A stretch of DNA of 64,000 nucleotides from Costus lasius (Eukaryota; Streptophyta; Magnoliopsida; Zingiberales; Costaceae). Every line of letters starts with the position of its first letter. Within the stretch, counting starts at the first letter, position 1. Shown piece after piece: positions 49,001 to 59,477 of the stretch. The position numbers and the translations under genes are program-made. The DNA lies in NCBI GenBank assembly GCA_027563935.2, contig CM050454.1, positions 20,953,501 through 21,017,500 of the forward strand, written 5' to 3'. Below the pieces are notes generated by a model. That model worked only from the letters and a program-made list of their open reading frames with translations. It did not search any database and was not told the origin of the DNA.

Positions 49001-50470
49001 TTGCCCATTACTACTCTTCCTCCACTTGTGTCCTGAAAGAAAGTAAAATGTTCTTTTTTAGTGCAAATATGAACATTAGCTCCTGAGTCAAGCCACCATT
49101 CTGAATCATGGTAGGCTAAGTTGACAGAAAGAGTAAAAGAAATTGACCTGATTGTACTAGTAGAAGGTTCACCCTCAATCATGTTGACTTGAGGTTTAGG
49201 TTTAAAACCTTTCTTCATAGCTTGAACGTTCTCAGTTTTGTGAAAGAAACAATTTGAGGCAAGATGGTTGTCCTTCCAACACACAAAGCAAAACTAACCA
49301 TCTTTCAATTTCTTATTCCCTTTAAAATTTGGTTTGAAATTTTTTATTTTTATTATTGTAGTTGTTATTAGCATTATTACTAGGTTTAAAATTTTTATTT
49401 CTAGGGATAAACCTTTTATTTTTTAGTTTGAAGGAATTATTTGGATTTGGCTTAACAACTTCAGTTATGTTGATTTTAGATTTAGGAGCATCTTTATTTA
49501 ATTCTCTTGTTCTATATTGATCTTCAATTCTTATGGATTGAATTACAAATCTAAGAGAAATAGAAGTTTGAGATCTCCTAATATCTTGTCCAAACTTGGA
49601 CCAAGAAAGGGGAAGTTTGTCTAAGAGGCAAGAAATTTGGTAGGATCCACTAAAGATGGTTCCATTCCTATGAATTTCATGAATCATGTTTTGAAAAACA
49701 TGAATTTGATCATTTATAGGAATATGATCAACCATCATATAGGAGTTGAAATCAGATGTAGTAAATCTTATTGCACCTTCAAGATCTTTTAGGTAGGTAT
49801 CTTCTAGTACATCTCAAATTTCTTTTGCAGTTTTCTATTTTCTATAAGTTTCATATAGGCTATCACTTAGACAAGAGAGGATATGAAACCTACAAAGGTA
49901 TTCAATCTCCTTAGGTGATTTAGAGGAAGAAGAAGAAGAAGGGAAAGGTAGAATTTTCCCTAAGGCAGCAATTAGTCCTAGTGAAATTAACCAGGCTTCT
50001 AATTGCTCTTGCTATCGGGCAAAACCAAATCCATTAAATTTTTCAGGTTTAAAGTTATCTTCTAATGCCATTTTTGTTTTAAAGGGAATAAGAAATTTAT
50101 TTATCTGCATAAACAAATTTTTAAGTTTAAGAATTATTTTAAACATTCTTAAAATAATTGAATTACACATTATGCATAGTATATATGTTATGAACATTTT
50201 AAACTTTGAGCTCTTTAACCCATTTAAGTTAAATATAACAATTAAGCAATTGTAAGCATAAAGTTTAAGTTCTATAAAATGTTAATTATTTTACTTATTG
50301 TTAAAGTAATTAAGTTACATATTATGTGCAACAGGTCTAACATGTTTGTGTTAAAATAGTCAATCATAAACAGAAATTTATTACACATGCAATTCTACTT
50401 GCAGATGAATTTTTTAAAAAAGTGGAAATCAGGTTAATTCACTGTTTTAGTATTATCAGGAATTGTAGTT
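46009..50470 (-). mobile_element. Copia copy A' (minus arm of inverted pair)
   Basis: It is the reverse-oriented copy of A and extends farther 5', to include the gag start and an AT-rich leader (50072-50470). It carries a deletion near 48180 that joins AGAACTCTTC to TGTGGGGGTGTCTTGC and removes the stretch in which element B sits in copy A. Neither copy shows recognisable LTRs in the window; the left limit is set by loss of the match and the right limit is approximate. Confidence 0.85.
46294..50071 (-). pseudogene. Copia copy A' gag-pol
   Basis: Starts MALEDNFKPEKFNGFGFAR (ATG at 50071), with a stop soon after. Gag continues to 49322; zinc knuckle CWKDNHLASNCF near 49280; protease WWLDSGANVHIC (about 49095-49060); GAG-pre-integrase DIWHGRLGHVNF; integrase HSDICDSTSTP (48510). 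RT has LGCKWIFKKKLRTDG (47660), MDVKTAFLHGDLEEEIYL (47460), YVDDILILAPN (47200) and DLGEADVILGIKI (47120). RNase H has [18 protein letters not shown] (46590) to HNIADGMTKACP. Frame breaks after CEVCVKS and DKKD are the same as in copy A. It has fewer private stops than A. Confidence 0.9.
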
Positions 50471-51268
50471 TAAAGATCTGCGACTGGACTCATCAGTCAG
50501 CCCATTAGCGCAAAGCGAATTCCATAGAAAAAAAGACTGCGAAGGGTCCTTCATTCCAATCAAAGGAAGGGGTCGGCTATCAGCTGCGCACGAATCTTAA
50601 AGCGCATTAAACACACGCGAATCTTGAAGAGGGCGTAACTAGGGTTACCACATAGGTTAAGGTTTTTTCGCGTCTCCTCGTCTTCCCACCGGAATGTGAA
50701 ACCCTGTACAACCCTTCTTTCCCTTTTCTCATCTCCACCTCCTGCCAGCACAGACGAAAGCATCGTCGAAATCCCAAAATCCATCGTCGATTTTGCCATC
50801 CTTATCGCTAGAAAGGGGCGCTATATCATCTTCTCCCATCGGCGACTAATATTGCTTGCTTGTCTGGCGCTCCTCCTTCCAAGTGTTCTTCGTCCGACTA
50901 CCCGGTCTAGCTTCACGGACTCTTCCTCCTTATCCAGGTAATGTCCTCCCTGCCTTCTTTGTGCTGCCACTAATTTATTTGTTTAGATAAGTAAGATATA
51001 TGTTTCCCATTGTAAACGCAATCTTCTTCAATGTTGTTATCTCTTTTCTTCCAATTTTCCTTTGCATGCGGAAGTTAGTAGTTATTCTTAATTTTATGTT
51101 GTAGATGAGAACACTGAAACATGATTGCGTAGAATATGAAGGTTTATTAAACTTCTTTGTGTTCGCTTCGTTGTTCCTAATTATGTTAGTTATTTGGCTT
51201 AATTTGAATTTCTAGAAATTCTAATTCTATTGTGGCTAAGAAGACTCTTTTACAATATAGAGAAGGGT
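50471..51268. other. Upstream region of the FAR1-like gene, possible 5' exon
   Basis: A GC-richer stretch (50480-50938) ends in TTATCCAG followed by GTAATG, a good 5' splice site, and TACAATATAG at 51251-51260 is a possible acceptor. FAR1-family genes often begin with such a 5' exon. An open frame at 50696-50941 has a hydrophobic middle but no known domain. Promoter elements were not identified. Confidence 0.4.
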
Positions 51269-54200
51269 ATGGAGAAGGGTGAGGAGCCATTGACATGCAA
51301 TGATCTACTTGGATGGGAGTCGTCAGAAGATTCAGAAGAAGAAAAAGATATGGTATCTCAACCTAAATATGGCCTGAATGAAGTATAATTGGTAAGAATA
51401 TATATGAACGAGCATGTGAAATCTATATTCAATGTTTCAATTTAGGTGAAATCTATATGACGAATATGTGAAATGTTAAAAGGAAGATGATGACACTACA
51501 ACACATGTATCTGTGAAAGTTGTGAACACCGAGGAAGATTATACAAGAAATGAGAATACTAAAACATCATCTATTATACCAACAGTCAGTATGACTTTTT
51601 ATGGTGAAACTGAAGCATATAATTTTTATAATGAATATGCGAAAAGATTGGGTTTTAGTATTAAGAAATACCATTTGGAACGTAGGAAAGATGAGAGTTT
51701 AAAATTCTGTAAATTTGTTTGTAGTAAACAAGGGTTGAGGGAAGTGCGTGAAACCCAAAGAATGAAGAAACCTCAACCTGAGACAAGAACCAATTATATG
51801 GCTCGGGTTGAATTCAAAATTGACTTGAATAAGGTTTGGACTTTATCAAAAGTAGATATTAATCATAATCATCCGATGACATCACCAAATAAGGTTCACA
51901 TGCTTAGATTGCACAGAAAGATTCTACCTTTTCAGCGTGCTCTTATAGATCAAATGACAGAGTCTAGTATAAAAGCCCATCATGTTTATAATTATTTTCA
52001 GTCTAGTGCAAACAACAATGAAGTTGGGTGTATAAGAGACGATAGCACAAACTATATTAAAAAATATAGAAAGAAAACATTGGATGGTAAAGAAATGCGT
52101 GGTATACTTAAGTATTTGAAGGAATGACAATTAGCCGATCCTTCCTTTTTTTTATGCTATTGAAGCTCATGAAACAGGAGAGATTGCAAACTTTTTCTAG
52201 GCCGATGGTAAATCTATTATAGAATATGCATATTTTGGTGATGTAATATGTTTTGATAACACATTTCAGACAAATGAGTATGATATGCCATTTGCTCCTA
52301 TTATTGGCTTGAATCACCATAAACAAATAATTATTCTTGGTGCTGCTTTATTATATGACGAGTCAGCTGATTCTTTTATTTGGTTATTTGAGACCTTCTT
52401 ACAAGTAATGTCCGGGCGGCCACCTCTCACCATATTCACAGATCAATCAGCTGCTATTACAAAACCTATACAAATTGTGATGCCTACTACAACCCATCGA
52501 CTTTACCTATGGCACATATTTCAAAATGTTGCTATGCACCTATCTCAGGTGATTCACACATTTCCTAGATTTGTCCAAGATTTCAAACACTGTATTTATG
52601 AGAATTTCACCGTTGAAATGTTTGAAAAACTATGGGAGGATCTATTACATAAATATAATCTATGTGATAATTCGAGGATCATTAATTTTTATCAACTTCA
52701 TGACAAATGGGCTGCATGCTATCGGGTGGAAACATTCTCAGCTAATATGACCACCACAGAACGTAGTGAGAGCATGAATGCTCACTTTAAGAGATTTTTT
52801 TAGAAAAAATTATCTTTATTTGAATTTTTGGATCAATATGATAAGGCTCTTACATTTTTTTTCATGAGAAAGAAACCAAATCTGACTTCAAGAGAAGGAA
52901 TAGTACACCAATGGTGGTATTTGGGAATATTTTAAAGGAAGCTGCTGTAGTCTATACCAGAGTAATCTATGAGGAGGTGGCTGACCAATTCATGAATCAT
53001 GTAGATTGGTGTGTAGATTCAATGAGTGTTGATTATGATTATAATGTAAAGACATATACATTAATATCTGCTAGCATGCCTAGATCTGAAATTGTGACTT
53101 ACAACTCTGCTTCCATTATTGTGAATTGCACGGGCAAATTATTTGAGTGAATTGGAATTTTGTGTAGGCATGCGTTCAAGGTATTGACTGTTAACAATGT
53201 GTGTTCACTACCCCAACATTATATACTAAAAAGGTGGACAAAATATACAAGAGATGGCAATGGTTCGAATATTTGTTCACCTGCTACCGATGGGAATGGA
53301 AAAGAGATATTAACTTCCATGTATAAGAGCATATGCCAGAAACAATACTATCTTGCAACACTAAGTCAACATTCCTGGCAAGCCCTCGAGAAGATTGAAA
53401 TAGCCGTTGATAAATTGAGGGTAGATGTGCAGAACATACTGCATGTAGATGACCAATGTGAGGACGTGGATAATGATAGCAATGATATTGGTGCAGACAT
53501 AAATATCACCATAAAGACCCTGACTATGAAGAAAGGTCCAAGAGAGAAAAGGAAGAAAAGTGTCCTAGAAAAATGACCCAAAAAGACTGGTGCATCAAAG
53601 GCAAACACAAATAGTAGGAGATTTACACAGCCTCCTGTTCCCATGCCTCTTACACATCCATTTGCTCCTTCACAATATGTACTTACATTGTCAATAATCT
53701 TAACTTTTATACAGTTGTAACAATACTAATGTTGTACTTGTAATTTGTGTTCAGGCTCATGCACCCATGCCTCCTGCACATCCATTTTCTGCATCACATG
53801 TATACACTTGTTCCTTATATTACATTTTTGTAGATTTGTACCAATACTAATGTTTTACTTGTAATGTGTTAACAGGCTACTGTGCCCATGCCTCCTACGC
53901 ATCCATTTGCTACTACTAGATATGTACTTACAATGTCAATAATATGTAATTTTATAGATGTTTAACAATACTAATGTTGTATTTGTAATTTGTGTTTAGG
54001 GTCATGTTCTCATGCCATCTACACATCCACATCCATTTGCATCTACCAAATATGTATGCTATTTTACATAATGTCAAATTTGAGAGATTTTGACCAATAC
54101 TAATGTTCTACTATTGTAACACAGACTCCTGCACCAAGGCAACAGAATTCTCCCCAAATCCAATTCCCTTATACTACCATGATGATTGGAACAACTTCTT

Positions 54201-54345
54201 ATTATGTAAGTATGTTTACCTGATATATATAGTAATGATATGCCCTTAAAAGTTGGTATTAAACTTATTTATTATCCTTTAGTGTTCCGATGCAAGCTCT
54301 CGCAATACTCCGTCGCAGTTTGATCCCAATTTGCCAAACGAATAG
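51269..54345 (+). pseudogene. FAR1/FHY3-type (MULE-derived) gene with several stops
   Basis: FAR1/FHY3-family proteins are transcription factors domesticated from Mutator-like transposases. Exon 1 is 51269-51352 (28 codons, acidic); the next coding exon starts at 51483. Domains: FAR1 DNA-binding region (FYNEYAKRLGFSIKK to KVDINHNHPM, about 51600-51880), MULE transposase core (FGDVICFDNTFQTN, 52230; FTDQSAAITK, 52432; HRLYLWHI, 52497), and SWIM zinc finger (CRHAFKVL, 53162). Introns 53679-53754, 53800-53875, 53924-53999, 54054-54124 and 54206-54282 separate small proline-rich exons; TAG ends it at 54343-54345. Disabling changes: TGA at 52125, an extra T near 52150, TAG for Trp in FFWADG (52198), TAG at 52801 and TGA for Arg at 53572. 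No Mutator terminal repeats were found, so host gene or transposon remains open. Confidence 0.82.
53640..54053 (+). repeat. Tandemly duplicated micro-exon plus intron units
   Basis: Four copies of a short proline-rich coding block (consensus VPMPPTHPFA..Y) lie at the end of the large exon and in exons 53755-53799 (45 nt), 53876-53923 (48 nt) and 54000-54053 (54 nt). The introns between them are each exactly 76 nt and share GTACTTACA-like donors, the branch-point motif ATACTAATGTT and a TTGTAAT(G/T)TGT leader to the acceptor. All exons are phase 0, so any can be skipped without a frame change. The arrangement shows duplication of whole exon-intron units. Confidence 0.88.
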
Positions 54346-54663
54346 AATTTATAGTAGAATCTGATTCTATTATTAGATAATGTGTACCATTCTTGTAACT
54401 TGTAAGGGGTGCCATTTATACATTGTATATGTAGAGGTTGAGTTTATGCCGATTAAACTTATTTGTATTTATATTGGCTGATGTTGTTTGAAAGGGGATT
54501 CTTTATATTGGTTTAGTTTATGATGTTTATACAATATGTCTTTATCTTGGTTGAGGGTTGGCTGTTTACACAATGTCTGTATATAGGTTGTGTTGATTTG
54601 TTAATAGGCAAAGGCTCCAAAAAGTTCGTTGAATCTGTAGTTCTGTACATGTAGTGAATCATG
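54346..54663. other. Probable 3' UTR and flank of the FAR1-like gene
   Basis: No coding region. Two imperfect copies of TTGGTT..GTTTA..ACAATATGTCT occur between 54505 and 54585. A poly(A) site is likely but not pinpointed. Confidence 0.4.
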
Positions 54664-55017
54664 GATGGGGCGTGATATTTTTCACGCCCGGGATTTAGCA
54701 TGGTATAGTGATAGGAAGATTCACGCATCGGACGTGATATTTTTCACGCCCGTGATTTGGCATGGAGTCAGCTGATAGAAAGAGTCACGGGTATGTCATG
54801 ATCTTTTTCACGCCCATGATTAGGCATGGTAAAATCACAGAAAGAATCACGGGTCGGGCGTGATATCTTTCACGCCCGTGATTTGGCATGGAGTCAGTGA
54901 GAAAAAGAATCACGGGTATGTCATGATCTTTTTCACGCCCGTGATTAGGCATGGTAAAATCACAGAAAGAATCACGGGTCGGGCGTGATATCTTTCACGC
55001 CTGTGATTCTTTATGGT
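54664..55017. repeat. 62-bp hairpin minisatellite, about 5.7 units
   Basis: The landmark (C/A)GTGATAT or CATGATCT starts at 54671, 54733, 54797, 54859, 54922 and 54984, so periods are 62, 64, 62, 63 and 62 bp. Two unit types alternate, making a higher-order dimer of about 125 bp. One type carries the stem-loop GGGCGTGA-TATCTT-TCACGCCC; in the other the left stem has decayed to ATGTCATGA. It begins about 320 bp after the FAR1-like stop codon. Confidence 0.92.
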
Positions 55018-55188
55018 AAATCAGACTAATATAATTCACAGGTCTATACAGATTCAAACTAATAGAATCAGATGGCGCATAGTCGAACACTAATAATACA
55101 TCAAAAATTGGTAATACATCCAAATATTTGATCCATTGAAATCACAAATCTTAACGGTCAAGGTAGAATTATACAATTAGCAAATTAC

Positions 55189-55771
55189 TTAGGCACAGGT
55201 AATGCATATCAGACTACTCGTCATTCGCATCGTCATCTGAACCACTCTCCTCATCAACACTACCCTCTTCGCTGGGTGCAAGAGGTGCAACCTTCTTTGA
55301 GGTAGTCCTGCACATTCATCATACAAGCGTAGATCGTTTCTAATAGTTGCCCCTGGCGGTAAACCTCCACAAACAGAGCCTGGAATGCAGGGTCCTGAGA
55401 ACATGACCGAAAGCCCTGTGTGCTGGGGTCTTGAGAACAGGACGGAAATCACTGTGTGCTGGGGTCCTCCCCTTGCGATGAAGTACTAGGCCCAGGTGGT
55501 GGAGGTGCCGAAGGGTCTGGCACTCGAGTCTCATTGTTTGCAGCTAACGGGGGAATCTTCCAATTTAAATGATTGCGGACCGTTATCCGATCCTTGTTTG
55601 GCAGTGGTAGAGTTGGAGAATTAGGTTCAAGAATCAAACGAAACATATTACCTTCACGAACTATCATCCGCATCGCAACACATGACTCAAAATCAATGAA
55701 TCGACAACCACAAGCAGTCTCTAATCCATCAAGGTCCATGCCCAAGGATAATGCAATAGGAGTTATAAGAC
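55189..55771 (-). pseudogene. Fragment of an Athila-type ORF (ORF1/plant-transposon domain)
   Basis: On the minus strand SLITPIALSLGMDLDGLETACGCRFIDFESC (in pieces, about 55770-55680) resembles the C-terminal part of the ORF1-like protein of Athila Gypsy elements and related plant transposon proteins. A low-complexity Pro/Ser stretch (PSAPPPPGPSTSSQG, about 55500) follows. Its N-terminal part is cut off exactly where the LTR at 55772 begins, so an older element was hit by the Athila-like insertion. The acidic tail to 55200 (HLLHPAKRV, DDDANDE-type in another frame) may also belong to it. Family match is from memory of motif pattern only. Confidence 0.5.
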
Positions 55772-57537
55772 TGTTGTGTCCGCAAGTGCACAGATACTCG
55801 AAGTAATAAATAAGATATCGAACCATAGAGACCTCGTTTGTCAAGTGCCAAATAATCGATTTCTCACTAGCTAGGCAATCGAAAATGATGAAAGCAAACT
55901 ATCGGAAACTACACGAAAAAGTCAGAGAGAGAAACTGGGACTAGGGTTTCATCCACCTTAATTTCTATGACTAGATCCAAATAAGTGTTCTTCAGTTTAT
56001 TCTTATTATGATAAAGATATAATTTACCTTATAAAGAAATCATCTCGCTTTCCTGCTGACAATTTACAAAGAACCAATCTACACTTTCACGTATGATTTA
56101 TTCAATGCTAAAGATAAGTAAATTATTGACAAAAACTCAAAGATCACTTTCGTGCATCCAAATTCTAAGTCAATCATCTCAAGTGAAAACTAAATACTTT
56201 CATACTTTAGTTTTCACAGGCTCTACTTACGGTTCTCCAACAATCTGATACTTAATTTCTTATAGTATCATTATGTTTATTTCAATAACTCGATCCTAGA
56301 TCAAAGTACAACATGGCAACAAATTTCTAAAATCTAGAAAGAAGAACAAACCTAATTTCTTATAATGAGCTCCTAATTCTCAATTTTAGGGTTCCAAGTT
56401 TTCGCAAGTCACCTTTCAATCCATATCGCAAAAACTCTAAATCATGCAGATAATATGAAACTATGGAGAATTAAAGGCAAACATCACATAAGTAGAATTA
56501 TCATAGTAAAATTATCCTGACGAAATAAAAAACATCGAGTCATTAAGAAATTAAGGGGATTACACCACCATGGTTTTGAAGGATCAAAAATCGAAGAGAA
56601 AGGAGAAATTCAACTAACAGCATGGCTGTAAAGAAAATTATAGCTGTAATTTCGAGTATGAACAGTGGCGGCGATGCCAATTTTGTTGAATTCTCTTCCG
56701 ATCGATCTCCTTTTTCTCTGAAACTTCTAGAGTACGTTCTTCTCCTCTAAGCACAGCTTACCTTCAAATTTCACGGCCGGAGATGCACTGTACACTTCCC
56801 GGCGGCGAAACCTAAGCCGATGGTGAAAACTATGATTTGTCTCTTGAACGTTGATGAAAATTGGGGCTTTCAATGTGACTCCTCTCCTCGGTCTCACGAG
56901 TATTTTCCTTTTTATGGATCTCAAATTGATGGTCCAGATCGTCCGCAATCATCCGCGCAAGAATCGGGCTTTGAAAAGTCCGGGAAAATCGGCCGCCTGG
57001 GTTAGAATTACGGCCGTGAAAATCTTTACGGCAGTGCCGTAATTGCTGCATAATATGCATTACGGCAGTGCCATATTTTTTGTAAATCTTTGTAATTAGA
57101 AATCGCTTCAAAATACGACCCGTAATGTTGTTTACGGCGGTGCCGTAAAGTCTGTAAACCTTCTGTATGAAAATCGACCAAAAATACGGCAGTGCTCTGA
57201 TATTACGACAGTGCCATGGTTTATTCTGTAGATTCAGTAAAACCACGGTACCGTAATTATGATTATGGCCCTGCCGTATTTTTGGTCTGAAGCTGTGATC
57301 TTCGTGAAATTTGATATGCAATCTTCTCTTGATGATAGGGATTCATCTATGCATCTGAATTTGCTTGAAAACGCCTTAAAATAGTGCCTTTTTACCTGAA
57401 AATGATCAAAAACACAAAAAGGTATAGATTCCGTAATATTTGATAAATAAGGCATAAAAATAAGCAAAAGAGCATGGATATGACATAAAAAGACCTATAA
57501 AATGACGCAAAATATATTATGAATTTTCATGTCATCA
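55772..57537 (-). repeat. 3' LTR of the Athila-like element (1766 bp)
   Basis: On the minus strand it begins TGATGACATG and ends GGACACAACA. The last part (CGCAAGTGCAC read on the plus strand near 55780) is characteristic of this class of LTR. The five bases beyond its end are AAGAC; the partner duplication is outside the window. The LTR includes a cluster of TACGGCAGTGCCGTA-like palindromes at 57009-57290. Confidence 0.75.
57009..57290. repeat. Palindrome cluster TACGGCAGTGCCGTA, LTR copy
   Basis: Perfect or near-perfect copies occur at about 57027-57041, 57060-57074, 57132-57147, 57186-57197 and 57220-57225, joined by spacers with CTTCTGTATGAAAATCGAC. TACGGCA and TGCCGTA are complementary around one central base. 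Confidence 0.8.
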
Positions 57538-59477
57538 AATACATAAGGCTCAAACTTTGCTTGTCCTCAAGCAAAATCAGAAATTGATCAAAGGAATAGA
57601 CTTTCTCATGAAGAATAAATTTCTAAAATATAATCTCCAATGAAAAATCTCACCAATCATTTCATAAAATTTCAAATAAACATATCACTCTTTGAATTCA
57701 ATTCTCAAGGTCCACAACCTGATCAAATAAAGTTTTGCAATTTGTATAATAAGTAGAATTTCAATCTCAAGATTTCATCTAGTTGCAGTTCAAACCTATC
57801 ATACTTTTGTTTACAGGAATAGGATTTCCAAGATCTTTTTCCACTTAGAATTTTTTTAGTTTCTCCCTTTTATATATCGTTCACATTCTCTAATTCGATT
57901 ACCGCCTTTTTTCTAATGACGAAGTTAGAGTACATTGATCACATAATTAACGTAATAGAACTCATATCTTTTTGGTAGGAAGAATTTTACCAAAGATAGT
58001 GGAGTTAATGTGAAACGATTTCTCTCCATGGTGTGTACCCACATAGATACATGCTATTTTTCTTTGGACTTCAACTCTTAACTTAGGTACCACCGCAAAT
58101 TAACACGGTGCAAGACGAGGAGTCATTCTCTTGATTTTTCTTTTTCTCTCATTTTGACTTCAACCCATGTCTTTGGTACCACTTCCAATTTGGATCATGG
58201 AACCTTTCTTCCCAACAAATAGCAAATAGGATGAACATCAACTAAATTAACCAATTAATATTAATTCAAAAATCATACTCATATGCTAATTTTATTTAAA
58301 GAAGTAGCTTCACTTTTTAAACCAAATTCATCAAATAACATGTTCACCCAAAATTTTATTCATCAATCAATGAAAAATTCCAATAGGTAGATATATATAA
58401 GATAAATAAATTCGACACAATAGGTCTAGTCCTATTCACATGCATAAACAATTTCATCATTAAGAAAATCATTTTATCAACAAAAATTACTTCGGAATCA
58501 GAATATGTTACAAGATAATCACAACAACAAGAATTGCATATACTCATTCAGGATCAAAATTACACATGTCATCAATCATCAGTATGCACCCACAAGGTGC
58601 TCAATATCAACATAATATCAATCATTATACAACCCAATCGAATCAATATAAAAAATTCAAACTCTGAATATATCAGTACAACCCAATAGAATAATGATAA
58701 AGTAATAAGAAAACAGCGAGCACAAGAAGTTTGGAAGAGTCATTCCTTCTTTATAAAAACATGAAACATCAATGAGATGATGGAAGATGAAATTCAAAGA
58801 AGGAAAGAAGAAGGAATACTCACAAAGCTCTACTCATCAGCATCGGATCCAATCTCCTTTGTGTCTTCAGGGGTAGACTAGTCGGTGCAAGAACAGGTGA
58901 AAACACAAGTGAGAAATTCTAAAAAAAAAAAACTGGGAATCTCGTACACGAAGGAAAATACGGCTGTAATTTTTATTACGGCAGTGCCATATTACCCTAA
59001 AATATTTTTTTTTTTTCAAAAATTGACCAGATTTACGGCACAGTAAAATGAATTACGGTAGTGCCGTATTTTTCACAAATATCTTCAGAACTCTCGGGTC
59101 AAAAAATGGCTAAAATTACAGTACCGTAAAAATGGTTACGGCAGTACCTTAAAAGCAATAAAACATTCTGGAAACGTTCGGAGTGAAAATACAGCTCGTG
59201 ATAAAACTTATGGCAGTGCGTAACGGCATCAAAACCTTCTGGTTGAAAACGGACTGAAAAAATATGGCCCATAATTTTCATTACGGTAGTGCTGTAACTT
59301 GTGCCAAAACTCGATTTTTCCTACAAAAAGAGAAGAAAAATTAGTTCTAAGGCAAAAATAAAAATAAATTTAAAAATAAAGTAAAAGAAAATGAACTAAA
59401 GTAAGAGTGCTTGTGTTGCCTCCCAAGAAGCGCTAATTTAAAGGTCTTTAGCTTGACCGTTCTGCACTCGGATTTGA
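57538..59477. other. Noncoding 3' internal region of the Athila-like element
   Basis: No intact frame. An envelope-like ORF, which some Athila elements carry here, is not recognisable. A second palindrome cluster occupies 58955-59310. Confidence 0.6.
58955..59310. repeat. Palindrome cluster TACGGCAGTGCCGTA, internal copy
   Basis: Variants such as TTACGGCAGTGCCATA (58978), TTACGGTAGTGCCGTA (59053), TTACGGCAGTACC (59135) and TTACGGTAGTGCTGTA (59281) recur with spacers containing CTTCTGG.TGAAAACGGAC. The phrase matches the spacer of the LTR cluster, so both clusters come from one repeat family. Confidence 0.78.

Noticed and set aside
50696..50941. 81-codon frame with a hydrophobic segment as a separate small membrane protein
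   Set aside because: It ends across a good splice donor and sits where a 5' exon of the FAR1-like gene is expected; no independent support.
54664..55017. Regular repeats that might suggest a CRISPR array
   Set aside because: Units are contiguous variants of each other without unique spacers, in a eukaryotic genome; it is a minisatellite.
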